From contig NZ_JARUJP010000001.1 of the NCBI RefSeq assembly GCF_033659955.1, positions 310,001-374,000 of the forward strand: a stretch of DNA of 64,000 nt, written 5' to 3'. The first letter of the stretch is position 1. Each line of letters begins with the position of its first letter. Below the pieces are notes generated by a model. That model was not told where the DNA came from and made no database searches. It worked only from the letters and a program-made list of their open reading frames with translations. Shown here piece by piece: positions 1 through 9,456 of the stretch. This stretch comes from Clostridium_AM tanneri. GTDB lineage: Bacteria; Bacillota; Clostridia; Clostridiales; Clostridiaceae. Both the position numbers and the translations under genes were made by a program.

Positions 1-670
1 CTGCTGGTACATTAATTTTGATTTTTCTCTGTTTTCTAAGCTTTCCTTTTCCTTTACACTCTGGGCAATGATCTGTGATTATAGTTCCCTTACCACCACA
101 CTTATCACAAGCACTCATGCTTACGAAGCTTCCAAGTGGAGTATTCCTCTGCACTCTTATTTGACCTGACCCTCCGCATTTATCACAAGTTTTTGGATGG
201 GTACCCTCTTTTGCACCAGTTCCAGAACATTTTTCACAGTTTTCACTTCTAGTTATTGTTATCTGCTTTTCAGTTCCAAATACTGCCTCTTCAAAGGTTA
301 AATTTAAATTATACTCAAGATCATCACCTTTCTGAGGACCGTTTCTTCTGCTGCCTCCTGAGAATCCACCTCCAAAAAAGGAGTCAAATATATCTCCAAA
401 GCCTCCAAATCCTGAAAAATCAAATCCACCGTCAAAACCGCCTCCATTAAAATCAGCAGTTCCAAACTGATCATATTGAGCTTTCTTTTGAGGGTCTGAA
501 AGTACCTGATAAGCTTCATTTAATTCTTTAAATTTCTCTTCTGCTTCCTTATCACCAGGGTTTCTATCTGGATGGTATTTTAACGCTGACTTTCTAAAGG
601 CTTTCTTTATTTCTTCATCACTTGCACCCTTTTCAAGTCCAAGTATTTCATAATAATCTTTTTTTGCCAT
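1..670 (-). CDS. dnaJ: Chaperone DnaJ (Hsp40), 3' end beyond the window
   Basis: Co-chaperone that stimulates DnaK ATPase and delivers unfolded clients in the cytoplasm. Reading the minus strand from ATG at 670 gives about 223 codons with no stop. The order is a J-domain with the HPD tripeptide (CAT CCA GAT, about residues 33-35), a Gly/Phe-rich stretch (about 70-110) and the start of the zinc-binding region with CxxCxGxG-type repeats. The gene is cut by the window edge, not broken. It is the last visible gene of the hrcA-grpE-dnaK-dnaJ operon, 231 bp after dnaK and with an apparent terminator between them, so part of its transcription may end before it. Confidence 0.97.
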   Translation of the reverse strand, partial: MAKKDYYEILGLEKGASDEEIKKAFRKSALKYHPDRNPGDKEAEEKFKELNEAYQVLSDPQKKAQYDQFGTADFNGGGFDGGFDFSGFGGFGDIFDSFFGGGFSGGSRRNGPQKGDDLEYNLNLTFEEAVFGTEKQITITRSENCEKCSGTGAKEGTHPKTCDKCGGSGQIRVQRNTPLGSFVSMSACDKCGGKGTIITDHCPECKGKGKLRKQRKIKINVPA

Positions 671-804
671 CCTTTTTCACCACCTATTTATATTAATCCT
701 AAATGGACAATTGACTTGGAATTTCCTATTTAGAAAGCACCTATTTCTAAATGCTTTTTTAACATTCACAATTTAATGTCCTTACCACTATTATTTGTTA
801 CTTA

Positions 805-837
805 AATTAAGGGAAGAGTAAAACTCCTCCCTTAATT
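805..837 (-). terminator. Hairpin between dnaK and dnaJ
   Basis: Arms AATTAAGGGA (805-814) and TCCCTTAATT (828-837), extended inward by GAGT/ACTC. It lies just after dnaK on the minus strand. The following T content is modest, so it may be a partial terminator or an mRNA-stability hairpin that lowers dnaJ relative to dnaK. Confidence 0.6.
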
Positions 838-901
838 ATTCACAAGTATATATTATACACTGTAATACTAAATTAGTTAATGGTTATTTTTGTAATATGG
901 G

Positions 902-2755
902 TTATTTATCATCTTCAACTTTGTAATCAGCATCAACTACATTGTCATCATTTTTTGTTCCAGCATTTGCTCCACCCATGTTGTTAGGGTCAAAGCCTGC
1001 TCCAGCTGCTCCTTCTGGGTTCGCTTCTTGATACATCTTTGATGAAACTGCATAGAATGCTTGAGTTAAATCTTCTGTAGCTTTCTTTATAGCTTCTAAA
1101 TCCTCTCCGTCTTTAACAGCGTTAACAGCTTTTACTTTTTCATCTATAGTAGCCTTATCTTCAGCTGATACTTTGTCTCCAAGGTCTTTTAAGGTCTTTT
1201 CGCTTTGGTATACTATTTGATCAGCATTATTTTTAACTTCTATAGATTCTTTTCTCTTCTTATCTTCTTCAGCAAACTTTTCTGCTTCTTTAACAGCCTT
1301 ATCTATTTCGTCATCACTTAAGTTAGTAGATGCTGTTATAGTGATATTAGCTTCTTTTCCAGTTCCCTTATCCTTAGCTGAAACGTTAACTATACCATTT
1401 GCATCTATATCAAAAGTAACTTCTATTTGAGGAATTCCTCTTGGAGCTGGTGCTATGCCTGAAAGAGTAAATCTTCCAAGAGTCTTGTTATCAGCAGCCA
1501 TTTGTCTTTCACCTTGAACAACATGTATTTCAACAGATGTTTGACCGTCTGCTGCAGTTGAGAATACCTGACTCTTCTTTGTTGGTATTGTTGTATTTCT
1601 TTCAATCAATGGAGTAGCAACTCCCCCTAAAGTTTCTATACCAAGGCTTAATGGAGTAACATCTAGAAGTAATACATCTTTAACATCTCCTGTTAAAACT
1701 CCTGCTTGAATAGCTGCTCCTACAGCAACGCATTCATCTGGGTTAACTCCCTTTGAAGGTTCTTTTCCTGTAAATTCTTTAACAGCTTCTTGAACTGCTG
1801 GTATTCTTGTAGAACCACCAACAAGTATAATCTTATCTATTTCTTGAATTGAAAGTCCAGCATCCTTTAATGCTTTTCTCATTGGCTCTATTGTTCTCAT
1901 AACTAAATCATGAGTTAACTCATTAAACTTAGCTCTAGTTAAATTCATGTCTATATGTTTTGGTCCTGTTGCATCAGCTGTTATAAATGGAAGATTTATA
2001 TTTGTTTGAGTTGATGATGATAACTCAATTTTTGCTTTCTCTGCAGCTTCTTTTAATCTTTGTAGAGCCATCTTATCATTTCTTAAATCTATTCCATATT
2101 CAGCTTTGAAAGTATCTGCTATGTGGTTCATTACCTTTTCATCAAAGTCATCTCCACCTAGCTTTGTATCACCATTAGTAGCCTTTACTTCAAATACGCC
2201 ATCACCTAACTCTAATATTGATACGTCAAAAGTACCACCACCAAGGTCATAAACAAATATTTTTTGGTTAGTATCCATCTTATCAAGTCCATAAGCAAGG
2301 GATGCTGCTGTTGGTTCATTTATTATTCTTAGAACTTCAAGTCCTGCAATCTTTCCTGCATCTTTTGTCGCCTGTCTTTGGCTGTCATTGAAGTATGCTG
2401 GAACTGTTATTACTGCTTGAGTAACTGTTTCTCCAAGATACGCTTCTGCATCTGCTTTGATTTTTTGAAGTACCATAGCTGATATTTCTTGTGGAGTATA
2501 ATCTTTTCCATCTATATTTGTTTTATGGTTTGTTCCCATATGTCTTTTTATTGAGATTATTGTTTTATCTGGATTTGTAATCGCCTGTCTTTTAGCAACC
2601 TGACCTACTAATCTTTCACCATTTGCTTGGAAAGATACTACTGATGGAGTAGTTCTCGCTCCTTCTGCATTTGGAATTACTACTGGATCTCCACCTTCCA
2701 TAACTGCTACACAAGAGTTCGTTGTTCCTAAGTCAATACCTATTACTTTTGCCAT
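902..2755 (-). CDS. dnaK: Molecular chaperone DnaK (Hsp70)
   Basis: ATP-dependent cytoplasmic chaperone. The 617-residue length is normal for Firmicutes. The nucleotide-binding domain opens with the phosphate-1 motif GIDLGTTNS (about 6-14) and carries the phosphate-2 motif DLGGGTFDVS near residue 170. The substrate-binding domain follows, then a charged lid and a Gly/Asn-rich tail ending in a DDK-like acidic terminus. It starts at ATG 2755 after GGAGG. The 109-bp gap to grpE contains two copies of TTAGATAAATTT but no convincing promoter, so expression is probably from the CIRCE-controlled hrcA promoter. Confidence 0.99.
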   Translation of the reverse strand: MAKVIGIDLGTTNSCVAVMEGGDPVVIPNAEGARTTPSVVSFQANGERLVGQVAKRQAITNPDKTIISIKRHMGTNHKTNIDGKDYTPQEISAMVLQKIKADAEAYLGETVTQAVITVPAYFNDSQRQATKDAGKIAGLEVLRIINEPTAASLAYGLDKMDTNQKIFVYDLGGGTFDVSILELGDGVFEVKATNGDTKLGGDDFDEKVMNHIADTFKAEYGIDLRNDKMALQRLKEAAEKAKIELSSSTQTNINLPFITADATGPKHIDMNLTRAKFNELTHDLVMRTIEPMRKALKDAGLSIQEIDKIILVGGSTRIPAVQEAVKEFTGKEPSKGVNPDECVAVGAAIQAGVLTGDVKDVLLLDVTPLSLGIETLGGVATPLIERNTTIPTKKSQVFSTAADGQTSVEIHVVQGERQMAADNKTLGRFTLSGIAPAPRGIPQIEVTFDIDANGIVNVSAKDKGTGKEANITITASTNLSDDEIDKAVKEAEKFAEEDKKRKESIEVKNNADQIVYQSEKTLKDLGDKVSAEDKATIDEKVKAVNAVKDGEDLEAIKKATEDLTQAFYAVSSKMYQEANPEGAAGAGFDPNNMGGANAGTKNDDNVVDADYKVEDDK

Positions 2756-2864
2756 TATAATTACCTCCTATATTTAAATCACTATATATTTCACTTAAAT
2801 TTATCTAAAATATAGTTATAAAATTTATCTAACTAAGCTATTCATGTTACTCAAGAATATTAAT

Positions 2865-3506
2865 TTAGTTAGCTACTTTAACCACACTATATCTTAAAAC
2901 TTTATCTCCTCTTTTATATCCCTTTTGGAATACTTCAACTACTTGATTTTTTCCGTATTGCTCGTCATCTATATGCATAACTGCGTTATGGACATGAGGA
3001 TCAAACTCACCTTCAGTAGAAATTTCTTCTACGTTTAGGCCCTCTAAAGCATTGTTAAATTGCTTTATTGTCATCTCTATGCCCTTTTTTAAATCTTCAA
3101 TACTTCCCTCTACAGAGATAGCTCTCTCAAGGTTATCAAGTACAGGAAGGATTCCCTTTAATACATCCTCGCAGGCATCAGTATAAATCCCTTCCTTTTC
3201 CTTAGCTGTTCTTTTTCTGAAGTTATCATATTCTGCCGTCATTCTTGATAGTCTATCCTTTAAAGCTTCAACTTCTCCTTTGATTTTAGTGTTTTCATCG
3301 GATAGTTTTTTATTTTCTTCTTTTAGCACTTCCAACGTATTTTCTGCTAAATTTTCGTCTTCAGTAACTTCTGCATTCTCTGTTTCTTCAATGATGTTTT
3401 CTTCTAAATTCTCTTCAGTGCTGTTTTCTTCAGTAATATTTTCTTCAGCTACCCCTTTCACAGTTTCCTTCTGATCTTCTACTTTTTTATCGCGGTTGTT
3501 AAACAT
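2865..3506 (-). CDS. grpE: Nucleotide exchange factor GrpE
   Basis: Releases ADP from DnaK so that the chaperone cycle can continue. The 213 residues comprise a very acidic low-complexity head of about 60 residues made of Glu-Glu-Asn-like repeats, a long coiled coil (about 60-120) and the conserved C-terminal beta domain with PHVHNAVMH and a GDKVLR-type ending. Second gene of the heat-shock operon, between hrcA and dnaK. The repetitive acidic head is more extended than in many homologues but is a common variable region of GrpE. Confidence 0.98.
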   Translation of the reverse strand: MFNNRDKKVEDQKETVKGVAEENITEENSTEENLEENIIEETENAEVTEDENLAENTLEVLKEENKKLSDENTKIKGEVEALKDRLSRMTAEYDNFRKRTAKEKEGIYTDACEDVLKGILPVLDNLERAISVEGSIEDLKKGIEMTIKQFNNALEGLNVEEISTEGEFDPHVHNAVMHIDDEQYGKNQVVEVFQKGYKRGDKVLRYSVVKVAN

Positions 3507-3550
3507 TTAGACACTTCCTCCAATCTAGTATTTTCCATCTTAAACAAGAC

Positions 3551-4588
3551 CTATCTATCATCAAAATAAATGTGAGTCAAAATATAATTTAGCTCTCTAA
3601 CAACACTAGTTAGCAAGGATATAACTTTTGAATAAGGTATTCTTGTAGGGCCAATTACTCCAATCTCTCCAAGGGGCCTGTTATTTAAACTATACACAGC
3701 AGAAACAACACTGCAATCCTGCGCTCCCTGAACGTAATTCTCACTGCCAATTCTTATAGAAAAGTTATCACTATTGCTTAATAAATCCACTATTTTATCC
3801 TTATTGTCTAACAAAGATAAGAAGTCCCGTGCTTTATCAATATCCTTATATTCAGGATAGTTAAATATATTTGTTGTTCCCTCTGTATATATTTCATTAC
3901 TATCACTTTTGCTTAAACTTTCATACAACACAGGAATTATCGCACTGAATATATCTTCATATCCCTCTAAATCCATTCTCAGGTTATTTATAACCTCAAG
4001 ATTGATTTGCTCACAATTTAGGCTTCTCACTCTAGCGTTTAATATATTATTTAATTTTACTAGTGCATCTCCAGTTACATTTTTACCCACTCTAATAACA
4101 TTATTCTTAATTATTCCGCTATCAGTTATTATTACTAATAGAATATTATTAGTATCTATATTTATAAGCTGTATATGTTTTATGCTGCTTTTACCAACAG
4201 AAGGAGTTTTAACAATACAAGTTAACTTTGTAAGTTCTGATAACAGTGATGTAGCTTGCTTTATCACCCTATCTACTTCATATAATGCTGTATCTAAAAT
4301 TTGAGTTTTTATTCTATACTGTTCTTCTGGAGTAAGACTAGGTATTTGCATCAACTTATCAACATACAATCTATAGCCCTTATTTGAAGGTTTTCTTCCT
4401 GAAGAACTGTGAAGTTGCTCTAAATACCCCATTTCCTCAAGATCAGCCATTTCATTTCTTATGGTCGCAGAACTTATTCCTAGTTCATATTTTTTAGCTA
4501 TGGTTCTGGATCCTACAGGCTCAGCTGTATTTATATAATCATTTATTATAGCCTGAAGTATTTTTATTTTTCTTTCATCCATTTCCAT
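3551..4588 (-). CDS. hrcA: Heat-inducible transcription repressor HrcA
   Basis: Repressor that binds CIRCE operators and depends on chaperonin for folding, so it senses the load of unfolded protein. The 345 residues hold an N-terminal winged helix (about 1-75, with an SSATIRNEMADLEEMGYL recognition segment) followed by the GAF-like HrcA domain, with the family signature IGPTRIPYSKV near the C-terminus. Start at 4588, spaced correctly from GAGGTGA. First gene of the operon, directly downstream of a perfect CIRCE element, so it represses itself, grpE, dnaK and dnaJ. Confidence 0.99.
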   Translation of the reverse strand: MEMDERKIKILQAIINDYINTAEPVGSRTIAKKYELGISSATIRNEMADLEEMGYLEQLHSSSGRKPSNKGYRLYVDKLMQIPSLTPEEQYRIKTQILDTALYEVDRVIKQATSLLSELTKLTCIVKTPSVGKSSIKHIQLINIDTNNILLVIITDSGIIKNNVIRVGKNVTGDALVKLNNILNARVRSLNCEQINLEVINNLRMDLEGYEDIFSAIIPVLYESLSKSDSNEIYTEGTTNIFNYPEYKDIDKARDFLSLLDNKDKIVDLLSNSDNFSIRIGSENYVQGAQDCSVVSAVYSLNNRPLGEIGVIGPTRIPYSKVISLLTSVVRELNYILTHIYFDDR

Positions 4589-4603
4589 AATATCACCTCT
4601 TTA

Positions 4604-4630
4604 TTAGCACTCACCAACGTCGAGTGCTAA
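4604..4630 (-). promoter_or_regulatory. CIRCE operator (HrcA binding site)
   Basis: TTAGCACTC (4604-4612), nine bases, GAGTGCTAA (4622-4630): a perfect 9-9-9 CIRCE inverted repeat, 16 bp before the hrcA start codon and just downstream of the -10 box. This is the direct target of the HrcA encoded next to it. Confidence 0.98.
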
Positions 4631-4643
4631 TTACTATGATTAA

Positions 4644-4672
4644 AAAATATCACTCATGATTTTATTTGTCAA
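4644..4672 (-). promoter_or_regulatory. Sigma-A promoter of the hrcA operon
   Basis: On the minus strand TTGACA (4672-4667), a 17-base spacer and TATTTT (4649-4644). Transcription would start within or just ahead of the CIRCE element, as expected for HrcA repression. Confidence 0.85.
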
Positions 4673-4777
4673 TATGCTCTAGATAACCATATTTGTCTAT
4701 TAAAAATAATTTTACGAATTTAAAGTGGCTAATGTTGCTTTTTCTCTAATTTCCTCTAGATATCTATAACTATTAAT

Positions 4778-5935
4778 TTATTCACTTAGGATGAAGTCGC
4801 ACATTATACTGTTAGATACTTCTATTGCCCTATTACTCAAAAATAATCTTTCTCCAGATTTAATTAACATTCCTTCCGATAAATATTTTTCAATAATGTC
4901 TCCATATACTAAATATATATCTTTCTTAAATCTAATGTTAAACTTATCCACAGAAATACCATCTATTTTTCTAAGTCCCATGAACATAAATTCTTCCATA
5001 TCATCCTTTAGAGAATTTTCATGAATATCCAGCCTTAAATCATTTCCTAAGGTCATTTCTTCAATATATTCTTCTATATTTTCTGTTTTTCTATACCTTA
5101 TACCGTCTACATAGGAATGAGAGCCTACTCCACAGCCTACATACTCGTCTAAATCCCAATAAACTAAGTTATGTTTACACTCCTTACCAGTCTTTGAAAA
5201 GTTAGATATCTCATATCTTTCATAACCTTCCTTTTTAAGTATCTCTACTGCCAAATTATACATTTTTCTTTCTATTTCTTCCTCAGGAAGCTGTAACTTT
5301 TCATCCTCGTACATTTTGTAGAAAGGTGTATTTTCCTCTACTATTAGGCTGTAGCAGGAAATGTGCTCTGGATTTAATTTAGTAATATTTATTAGGGTTT
5401 CTTCCCAATCCTTTAAACTTTGGTTTGGTAATCCAAACATTAAATCTGCATTTATATTGTTAAAGCCAACTTTTCTCGCTAAATGGTAACTTTCTATAAA
5501 TTCGCCTACTGAATGAATCCTGCCCAGTTTGTTAAGTATAGAATCCTGCCAAGCCTGGAGACCTATACTCAATCTGTTAACTCCCATCCTTTTTAAAAAC
5601 AGTAATTTTTCTTCTGTAAAAGTACCTGGATTTCCTTCTACTGTAAACTCTAAATCCTCTCTTTTATTCAACTTATCAATTGCACTTTTTATAATATTCC
5701 ATCCTTCTAAAGATAAATAGGTGGGAGTTCCCCCACCTATAAATATAGTCTTTATTTTTCTATTACCAATACCTTCTATATCTTTAGCCAACGCTCTAGA
5801 GTACTCTAACATATGGCCTTCTTTTCCACAGAAGGATGGAAAATCACAATATAAGCACTTTTGTTTACAGAAAGGAATGTGAATGTATAATGCAACTTCA
5901 TTAGAGATGGTGTTACTTTCATTGTTAGAGTTCAT
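4778..5935 (-). CDS. hemW: HemW-like radical SAM haem chaperone (HemN-related)
   Basis: Radical SAM protein of the HemN family. HemW is a haem-transfer protein rather than a true coproporphyrinogen oxidase. The 385 residues carry the iron-sulfur motif Cys23-x3-Cys27-x2-Cys30 followed by DF, a GGGTPT SAM-binding segment and the HNxxYW motif that marks HemW. Start at ATG 5935 after AGGAGTG. It lies 22 bp after lepA on the same strand, the classic Firmicute lepA-hemW pair upstream of hrcA. hrcA has its own promoter in the gap. Confidence 0.93.
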   Translation of the reverse strand: MNSNNESNTISNEVALYIHIPFCKQKCLYCDFPSFCGKEGHMLEYSRALAKDIEGIGNRKIKTIFIGGGTPTYLSLEGWNIIKSAIDKLNKREDLEFTVEGNPGTFTEEKLLFLKRMGVNRLSIGLQAWQDSILNKLGRIHSVGEFIESYHLARKVGFNNINADLMFGLPNQSLKDWEETLINITKLNPEHISCYSLIVEENTPFYKMYEDEKLQLPEEEIERKMYNLAVEILKKEGYERYEISNFSKTGKECKHNLVYWDLDEYVGCGVGSHSYVDGIRYRKTENIEEYIEEMTLGNDLRLDIHENSLKDDMEEFMFMGLRKIDGISVDKFNIRFKKDIYLVYGDIIEKYLSEGMLIKSGERLFLSNRAIEVSNSIMCDFILSE

Positions 5936-5957
5936 AAATACACACTCCTTATTAAAT

Positions 5958-7766
5958 TTATTCCTCTGTTTTTAATACTGCCATAAATGCTTCTTGTGGA
6001 ACTTCTACACTTCCAACCTGTCTCATTCTCTTCTTTCCTTCTTTTTGTTTTTCAAGAAGCTTTCTCTTTCTTGATATATCTCCACCATAACACTTTGCTA
6101 ATACATCTTTTCTCATAGCTTTAACCGTTTCTCTAGCTATAACTTTTGCACCAACTGCTGCCTGAATAGGTATTTCAAACATTTGTCTTGGAATAATTTC
6201 CTTTAACTTTTCTGCTATACCTCTTCCTTTAGCGTAGGCTCTTTCCTGTGGAACTATCATTGATAAAGCATCTACTACATCACCATTTAGCATTATATCT
6301 AATTTAACTAGCTGTGCTTCTCTATATCCTGATAGCTCATAATCTAAAGATGCATATCCTTTAGATCTAGACTTTAATACATCAAAAAAGTCATAGATTA
6401 TTTCATTTAATGGAATTTCATAGTTTAAAGTTACTCTTGTTGTATCTATATACTGCATATCCTTAAAGGTTCCACGTCTATTTTGTGCCAAATCCATAAC
6501 TGGTCCAACATAGTCAGATGGAGTGATTATAGATGCTTTTACTATAGGTTCCTCCATATATTTTATTTCCGTAGTTTCTGGAAGATTAGTTGGATTAGTA
6601 AGTTCTATAACTGTACCATCAGTTTTTCCTATCTTGTATATAACAGAAGGCGCTGTAGTTATAATATCTAAATTAAATTCTCTTTCTATTCTCTCCTGAA
6701 TTACATCCATATGTAAGAGACCTAAAAATCCACATCTAAATCCAAATCCTAATGCTATGGAAGTTTCTGGTTCAAAGGATAATGCAGCATCATTTATCTG
6801 AAGTTTTTCCAAAGCATCCTTCAGTTCTCCATATTTTGCTCCATCTACTGGATAAATACCACTGTATACCATAGGAACTGCAGGTCTATATCCTAGCAGT
6901 GCCTCTTCTGCTGGTCTTTTCGCTTCTGTTACTGTATCGCCGACACGGGCATCTCTAACATTCTTTATGGAAGCTGTAAAATATCCAACATCTCCTGCTT
7001 TTAATTCTGTTACTGGGAGATATGTTGGTACAAATATCCCTGTTTCTGTGACTTCATAAACTTTACCTGTAACCATTAATCTTATTTCAGTTCCTGGTTT
7101 TATAGTACCTTCTTTAACTCTAATATGAGATACTACACCTTTATAGTTATCATAATAGGAATCAAAAATAAGTGCTTTTAAAGGAGCTTCTTCATCGCCA
7201 GTTGGCCCAGGAACCTTTTCTACTATAGCCTCTAATACATCTTCTATATTAATCCCTGTTTTTGCTGAAACTAACGGTGCATCATGAGCTTCAATACCTA
7301 TTATATCCTCTATTTCCTGCTTTACTTCCTCTGGTCTTGCACTTGGCAAATCAATTTTATTTATTACAGGAACTACTTCCAGATCATGGTCTAATGCTAA
7401 ATAACAATTAGCTAGAGTCTGCGCCTGTATTCCTTGTGTTGCGTCTACTACTAGAATAGCTCCTTCACAAGCAGCTAAGCTTCTAGAAACTTCATAGTTA
7501 AAATCTACGTGACCTGGAGTATCTATAAGATTTAAAATATACTCCTCTCCATTAGGTCTCTTATAAACAAGTCTTACCGCCTGAGACTTAATGGTTATTC
7601 CTCTTTCTTTTTCAAGCTCCATGTTGTCAAGTACCTGTTCATTCATTTCTCTTTCAGTAAGGGTACCTGTTTTCTGAATTAATCTATCTGCAAGTGTTGA
7701 TTTGCCGTGATCTATGTGAGCAACTATAGAAAAATTTCTTATGTACTTTTGTCTTTCGCTCTGCAT
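5958..7766 (-). CDS. lepA: Elongation factor 4 (LepA) GTPase
   Basis: Ribosome-associated GTPase related to EF-G that acts on stalled or mis-translocated ribosomes. The 602 residues are full length. The G domain starts with AHIDHGKSTL (about 17-26), then DTPGH and NKIDLP, followed by EF-G-like domains and the lysine-rich LepA-specific C-terminal domain (KRKLLEKQKEGKKRMR). Start at 7766 behind GGAGGG. Has its own likely promoter at 7864-7892 with a hairpin in the leader, and leads the lepA-hemW unit. Confidence 0.99.
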   Translation of the reverse strand: MQSERQKYIRNFSIVAHIDHGKSTLADRLIQKTGTLTEREMNEQVLDNMELEKERGITIKSQAVRLVYKRPNGEEYILNLIDTPGHVDFNYEVSRSLAACEGAILVVDATQGIQAQTLANCYLALDHDLEVVPVINKIDLPSARPEEVKQEIEDIIGIEAHDAPLVSAKTGINIEDVLEAIVEKVPGPTGDEEAPLKALIFDSYYDNYKGVVSHIRVKEGTIKPGTEIRLMVTGKVYEVTETGIFVPTYLPVTELKAGDVGYFTASIKNVRDARVGDTVTEAKRPAEEALLGYRPAVPMVYSGIYPVDGAKYGELKDALEKLQINDAALSFEPETSIALGFGFRCGFLGLLHMDVIQERIEREFNLDIITTAPSVIYKIGKTDGTVIELTNPTNLPETTEIKYMEEPIVKASIITPSDYVGPVMDLAQNRRGTFKDMQYIDTTRVTLNYEIPLNEIIYDFFDVLKSRSKGYASLDYELSGYREAQLVKLDIMLNGDVVDALSMIVPQERAYAKGRGIAEKLKEIIPRQMFEIPIQAAVGAKVIARETVKAMRKDVLAKCYGGDISRKRKLLEKQKEGKKRMRQVGSVEVPQEAFMAVLKTEE

Positions 7767-7800
7767 ACTATCTTACCCTCCATTTACTAGTTAACAATTT

Positions 7801-7829
7801 AAAAGATTTGCAGAAACTTGCAAATCTTT
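7801..7829 (-). terminator. Hairpin in the lepA leader (terminator or attenuator)
   Basis: Arms AAAAGATTTGCA (7801-7812) and TGCAAATCTTT (7819-7829), followed on the minus strand by TTTTAAATTGTT. It lies after the 114-residue gene and also downstream of the proposed lepA promoter, so it could terminate the upstream unit or attenuate lepA. Confidence 0.6.
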
Positions 7830-7863
7830 CCTTTATCCTTAAGATTATAAATAGTCATAGTAA

Positions 7864-7892
7864 ATTATAACACAACAAAACTATAGTGAAAA
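7864..7892 (-). promoter_or_regulatory. Probable lepA promoter with extended -10
   Basis: Minus strand TTTTCA (7892-7887), 17 bases, TATAAT (7869-7864), preceded by TG at the extended -10 position. The -35 is weak but the -10 is consensus. Confidence 0.6.
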
Positions 7893-7938
7893 GTAGATTA
7901 TGTTTACACTATTGCTATAACTTGTTTGCTATAAAACC

Positions 7939-8283
7939 TTACTTACCTCTATTTTGAATAACCTCAGTTATTTTATCTTCAGCATTTTTAAATACTGTTG
8001 AGGTTTTATCTACAAAGTTAGAAACATTTTGATTCATGCTTTTTTCAATATTATTAAGCAGCTTTGCAGAGCTGTTTTTTATATTTAAACCTACTTTTTT
8101 ATTTATGTATAAAGAATAATCTCCCATCTCAACTCTAAAGTCAAAGGGAAGAAAGTTATAGTTTATTTTAAATGAGGATCTGTCCTTTATAAATTTAGGC
8201 ATACCTGCATTTACTACAATGAAACCATATACTACTATTACAAGGCTTATTACCATAACTATTATCATATTCTTTTTCTTCAT
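7939..8283 (-). CDS. Small membrane-anchored protein of unknown function
   Basis: 114 residues, not recognised. A Lys-rich start and one hydrophobic helix (about 5-25) suggest an N-terminal membrane anchor with the remainder outside. The tail (about 70-114) is hydrophilic and likely helical. Clear GGGGGTG ribosome binding site. It lies 63 bp after spoIIP on the same strand, with a small hairpin between, so it could be co-expressed in sporulation, but nothing in the protein itself shows that. Confidence 0.75.
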   Translation of the reverse strand: MKKKNMIIVMVISLVIVVYGFIVVNAGMPKFIKDRSSFKINYNFLPFDFRVEMGDYSLYINKKVGLNIKNSSAKLLNNIEKSMNQNVSNFVDKTSTVFKNAEDKITEVIQNRGK

Positions 8284-8311
8284 AAGAAAAACACCCCCAA
8301 ATGTAATTGGA

Positions 8312-8341
8312 AATTGAGAATACTATTAAGTATTCCCAATT
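8312..8341. repeat. Hairpin of the GGGAAT type after spoIIP
   Basis: Arms AATTGAGAATACT (8312-8324) and AGTATTCCCAATT (8329-8341), one mismatch, four-base loop. It shares the AATTGGGAAT core with elements near 28.75, 39.15 and 47.3 kb. Its place right after the spoIIP stop suggests it also acts as a transcript end. Confidence 0.6.
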
Positions 8342-8346
8342 ACTAA

Positions 8347-9426
8347 CTACTTATTCAGGGCTTCTGCAATTAACCTAGCCAAATATTTAGCTGATGCCTT
8401 GGATTCGTCAATAGTATTTATATCTGCTCCTACTTCAACTAAGATGGCATTATTACTTTTATTCTGGTTAAAATATCTGGTGCCATAATTATAGTATATA
8501 ACACCTCTGCAAAATCCCGGAAATAACTTATTGGAGGTATCTATAATTTTATTTGCAAGGGCCATATTTTTACTGAAATGAGGGTTCTTCTTTGCCATTA
8601 CTAAAGAGATTTTAGCTACGTTTTCACCATTCATCTTCGTTGTAATAGCTTTTTTATCTTCTACAGAATCTCTATGCAAATCTATTATAAGCTTAAAGTC
8701 TCCATACTTCTTTAAGTTTTTATCAACAGTAACAGCAGATCTAGCGTAACTCTGGGTATAGGCCTCCGCATCATGTACTGTTTTATCATCTACAGCTGAA
8801 ATACCATAGTTTGTTTGAAGTTCTTTTACCAATTCATCGCCTACCGCAACTACATTTTGTGTATTATCAGTACTTATTGGTTTACCTGGTTTATAACCTT
8901 CAGTGGTATGTGTGTGATATATTAGAACCTCTGGCTTGTTAGTATTCAAGGTCTTTTTGAGACTGGAGTCATATACAGTAACCTCTTTATTTGGCAGGTT
9001 AACATTTTCGCTGCTATCGGCAACTGTTTTGTCTGTATCCTTTGAAACTTGTTTATCGTCAAGCTTAAAATGATTAAAGTCTACATTTGCAGTTTCCTCA
9101 GCATTAACACTCTCTAGTCCTATAAATGCCATCTCCTTGCCTAAAACTGATTTCGGATTATTTAAATCCAAGCCAATGGCAGCTAGTGCAGTCTGACTAA
9201 TAGAAAATCTGTTTTCTGCCATATCATCCTCATTAAAAGAAGTAGCCTTTACCGCTGGCATAGCATAGTTAAGTACCTGAACATAAAACATATTCCTTTT
9301 AACATTGCTGCTATAGTTATTAGCTCTTACCACACAGGGCAAAATAATTATTAAAAGCATACTTACCATTAAGACGAATATTCTTACCTTAACATCATTT
9401 TTTGAATTTATCCTTTTGTAATTCAA
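8347..9426 (-). CDS. spoIIP: Stage II sporulation protein P
   Basis: Peptidoglycan amidase/endopeptidase of the SpoIIDMP machine that drives septal thinning and engulfment. The 359 residues have an N-terminal transmembrane anchor (about 15-36), a variable linker and the SpoIIP catalytic domain with HTHTTEG, DLHRDS and VEVGAD motifs; the His, Glu and Asp positions fit metal binding. Start assigned to TTG 9426 behind GGTG because no ATG lies before the membrane segment. Downstream of gpr on the same strand, as in other clostridia. Confidence 0.96.
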   Translation of the reverse strand: MNYKRINSKNDVKVRIFVLMVSMLLIIILPCVVRANNYSSNVKRNMFYVQVLNYAMPAVKATSFNEDDMAENRFSISQTALAAIGLDLNNPKSVLGKEMAFIGLESVNAEETANVDFNHFKLDDKQVSKDTDKTVADSSENVNLPNKEVTVYDSSLKKTLNTNKPEVLIYHTHTTEGYKPGKPISTDNTQNVVAVGDELVKELQTNYGISAVDDKTVHDAEAYTQSYARSAVTVDKNLKKYGDFKLIIDLHRDSVEDKKAITTKMNGENVAKISLVMAKKNPHFSKNMALANKIIDTSNKLFPGFCRGVIYYNYGTRYFNQNKSNNAILVEVGADINTIDESKASAKYLARLIAEALNK

Positions 9427-9456
9427 TTAAAACACCGCTATGAAAAAATTCAAAGC

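Noticed and set aside
728..752. ATTTAGAAA/TTTCTAAAT hairpin as terminator before dnaJ
   Set aside because: The T-run lies on the plus-strand side only, where no gene ends; on the minus strand nothing supports termination.
3909..4304. 131-codon plus-strand frame inside hrcA
   Set aside because: Antisense shadow of hrcA with no ribosome binding site.
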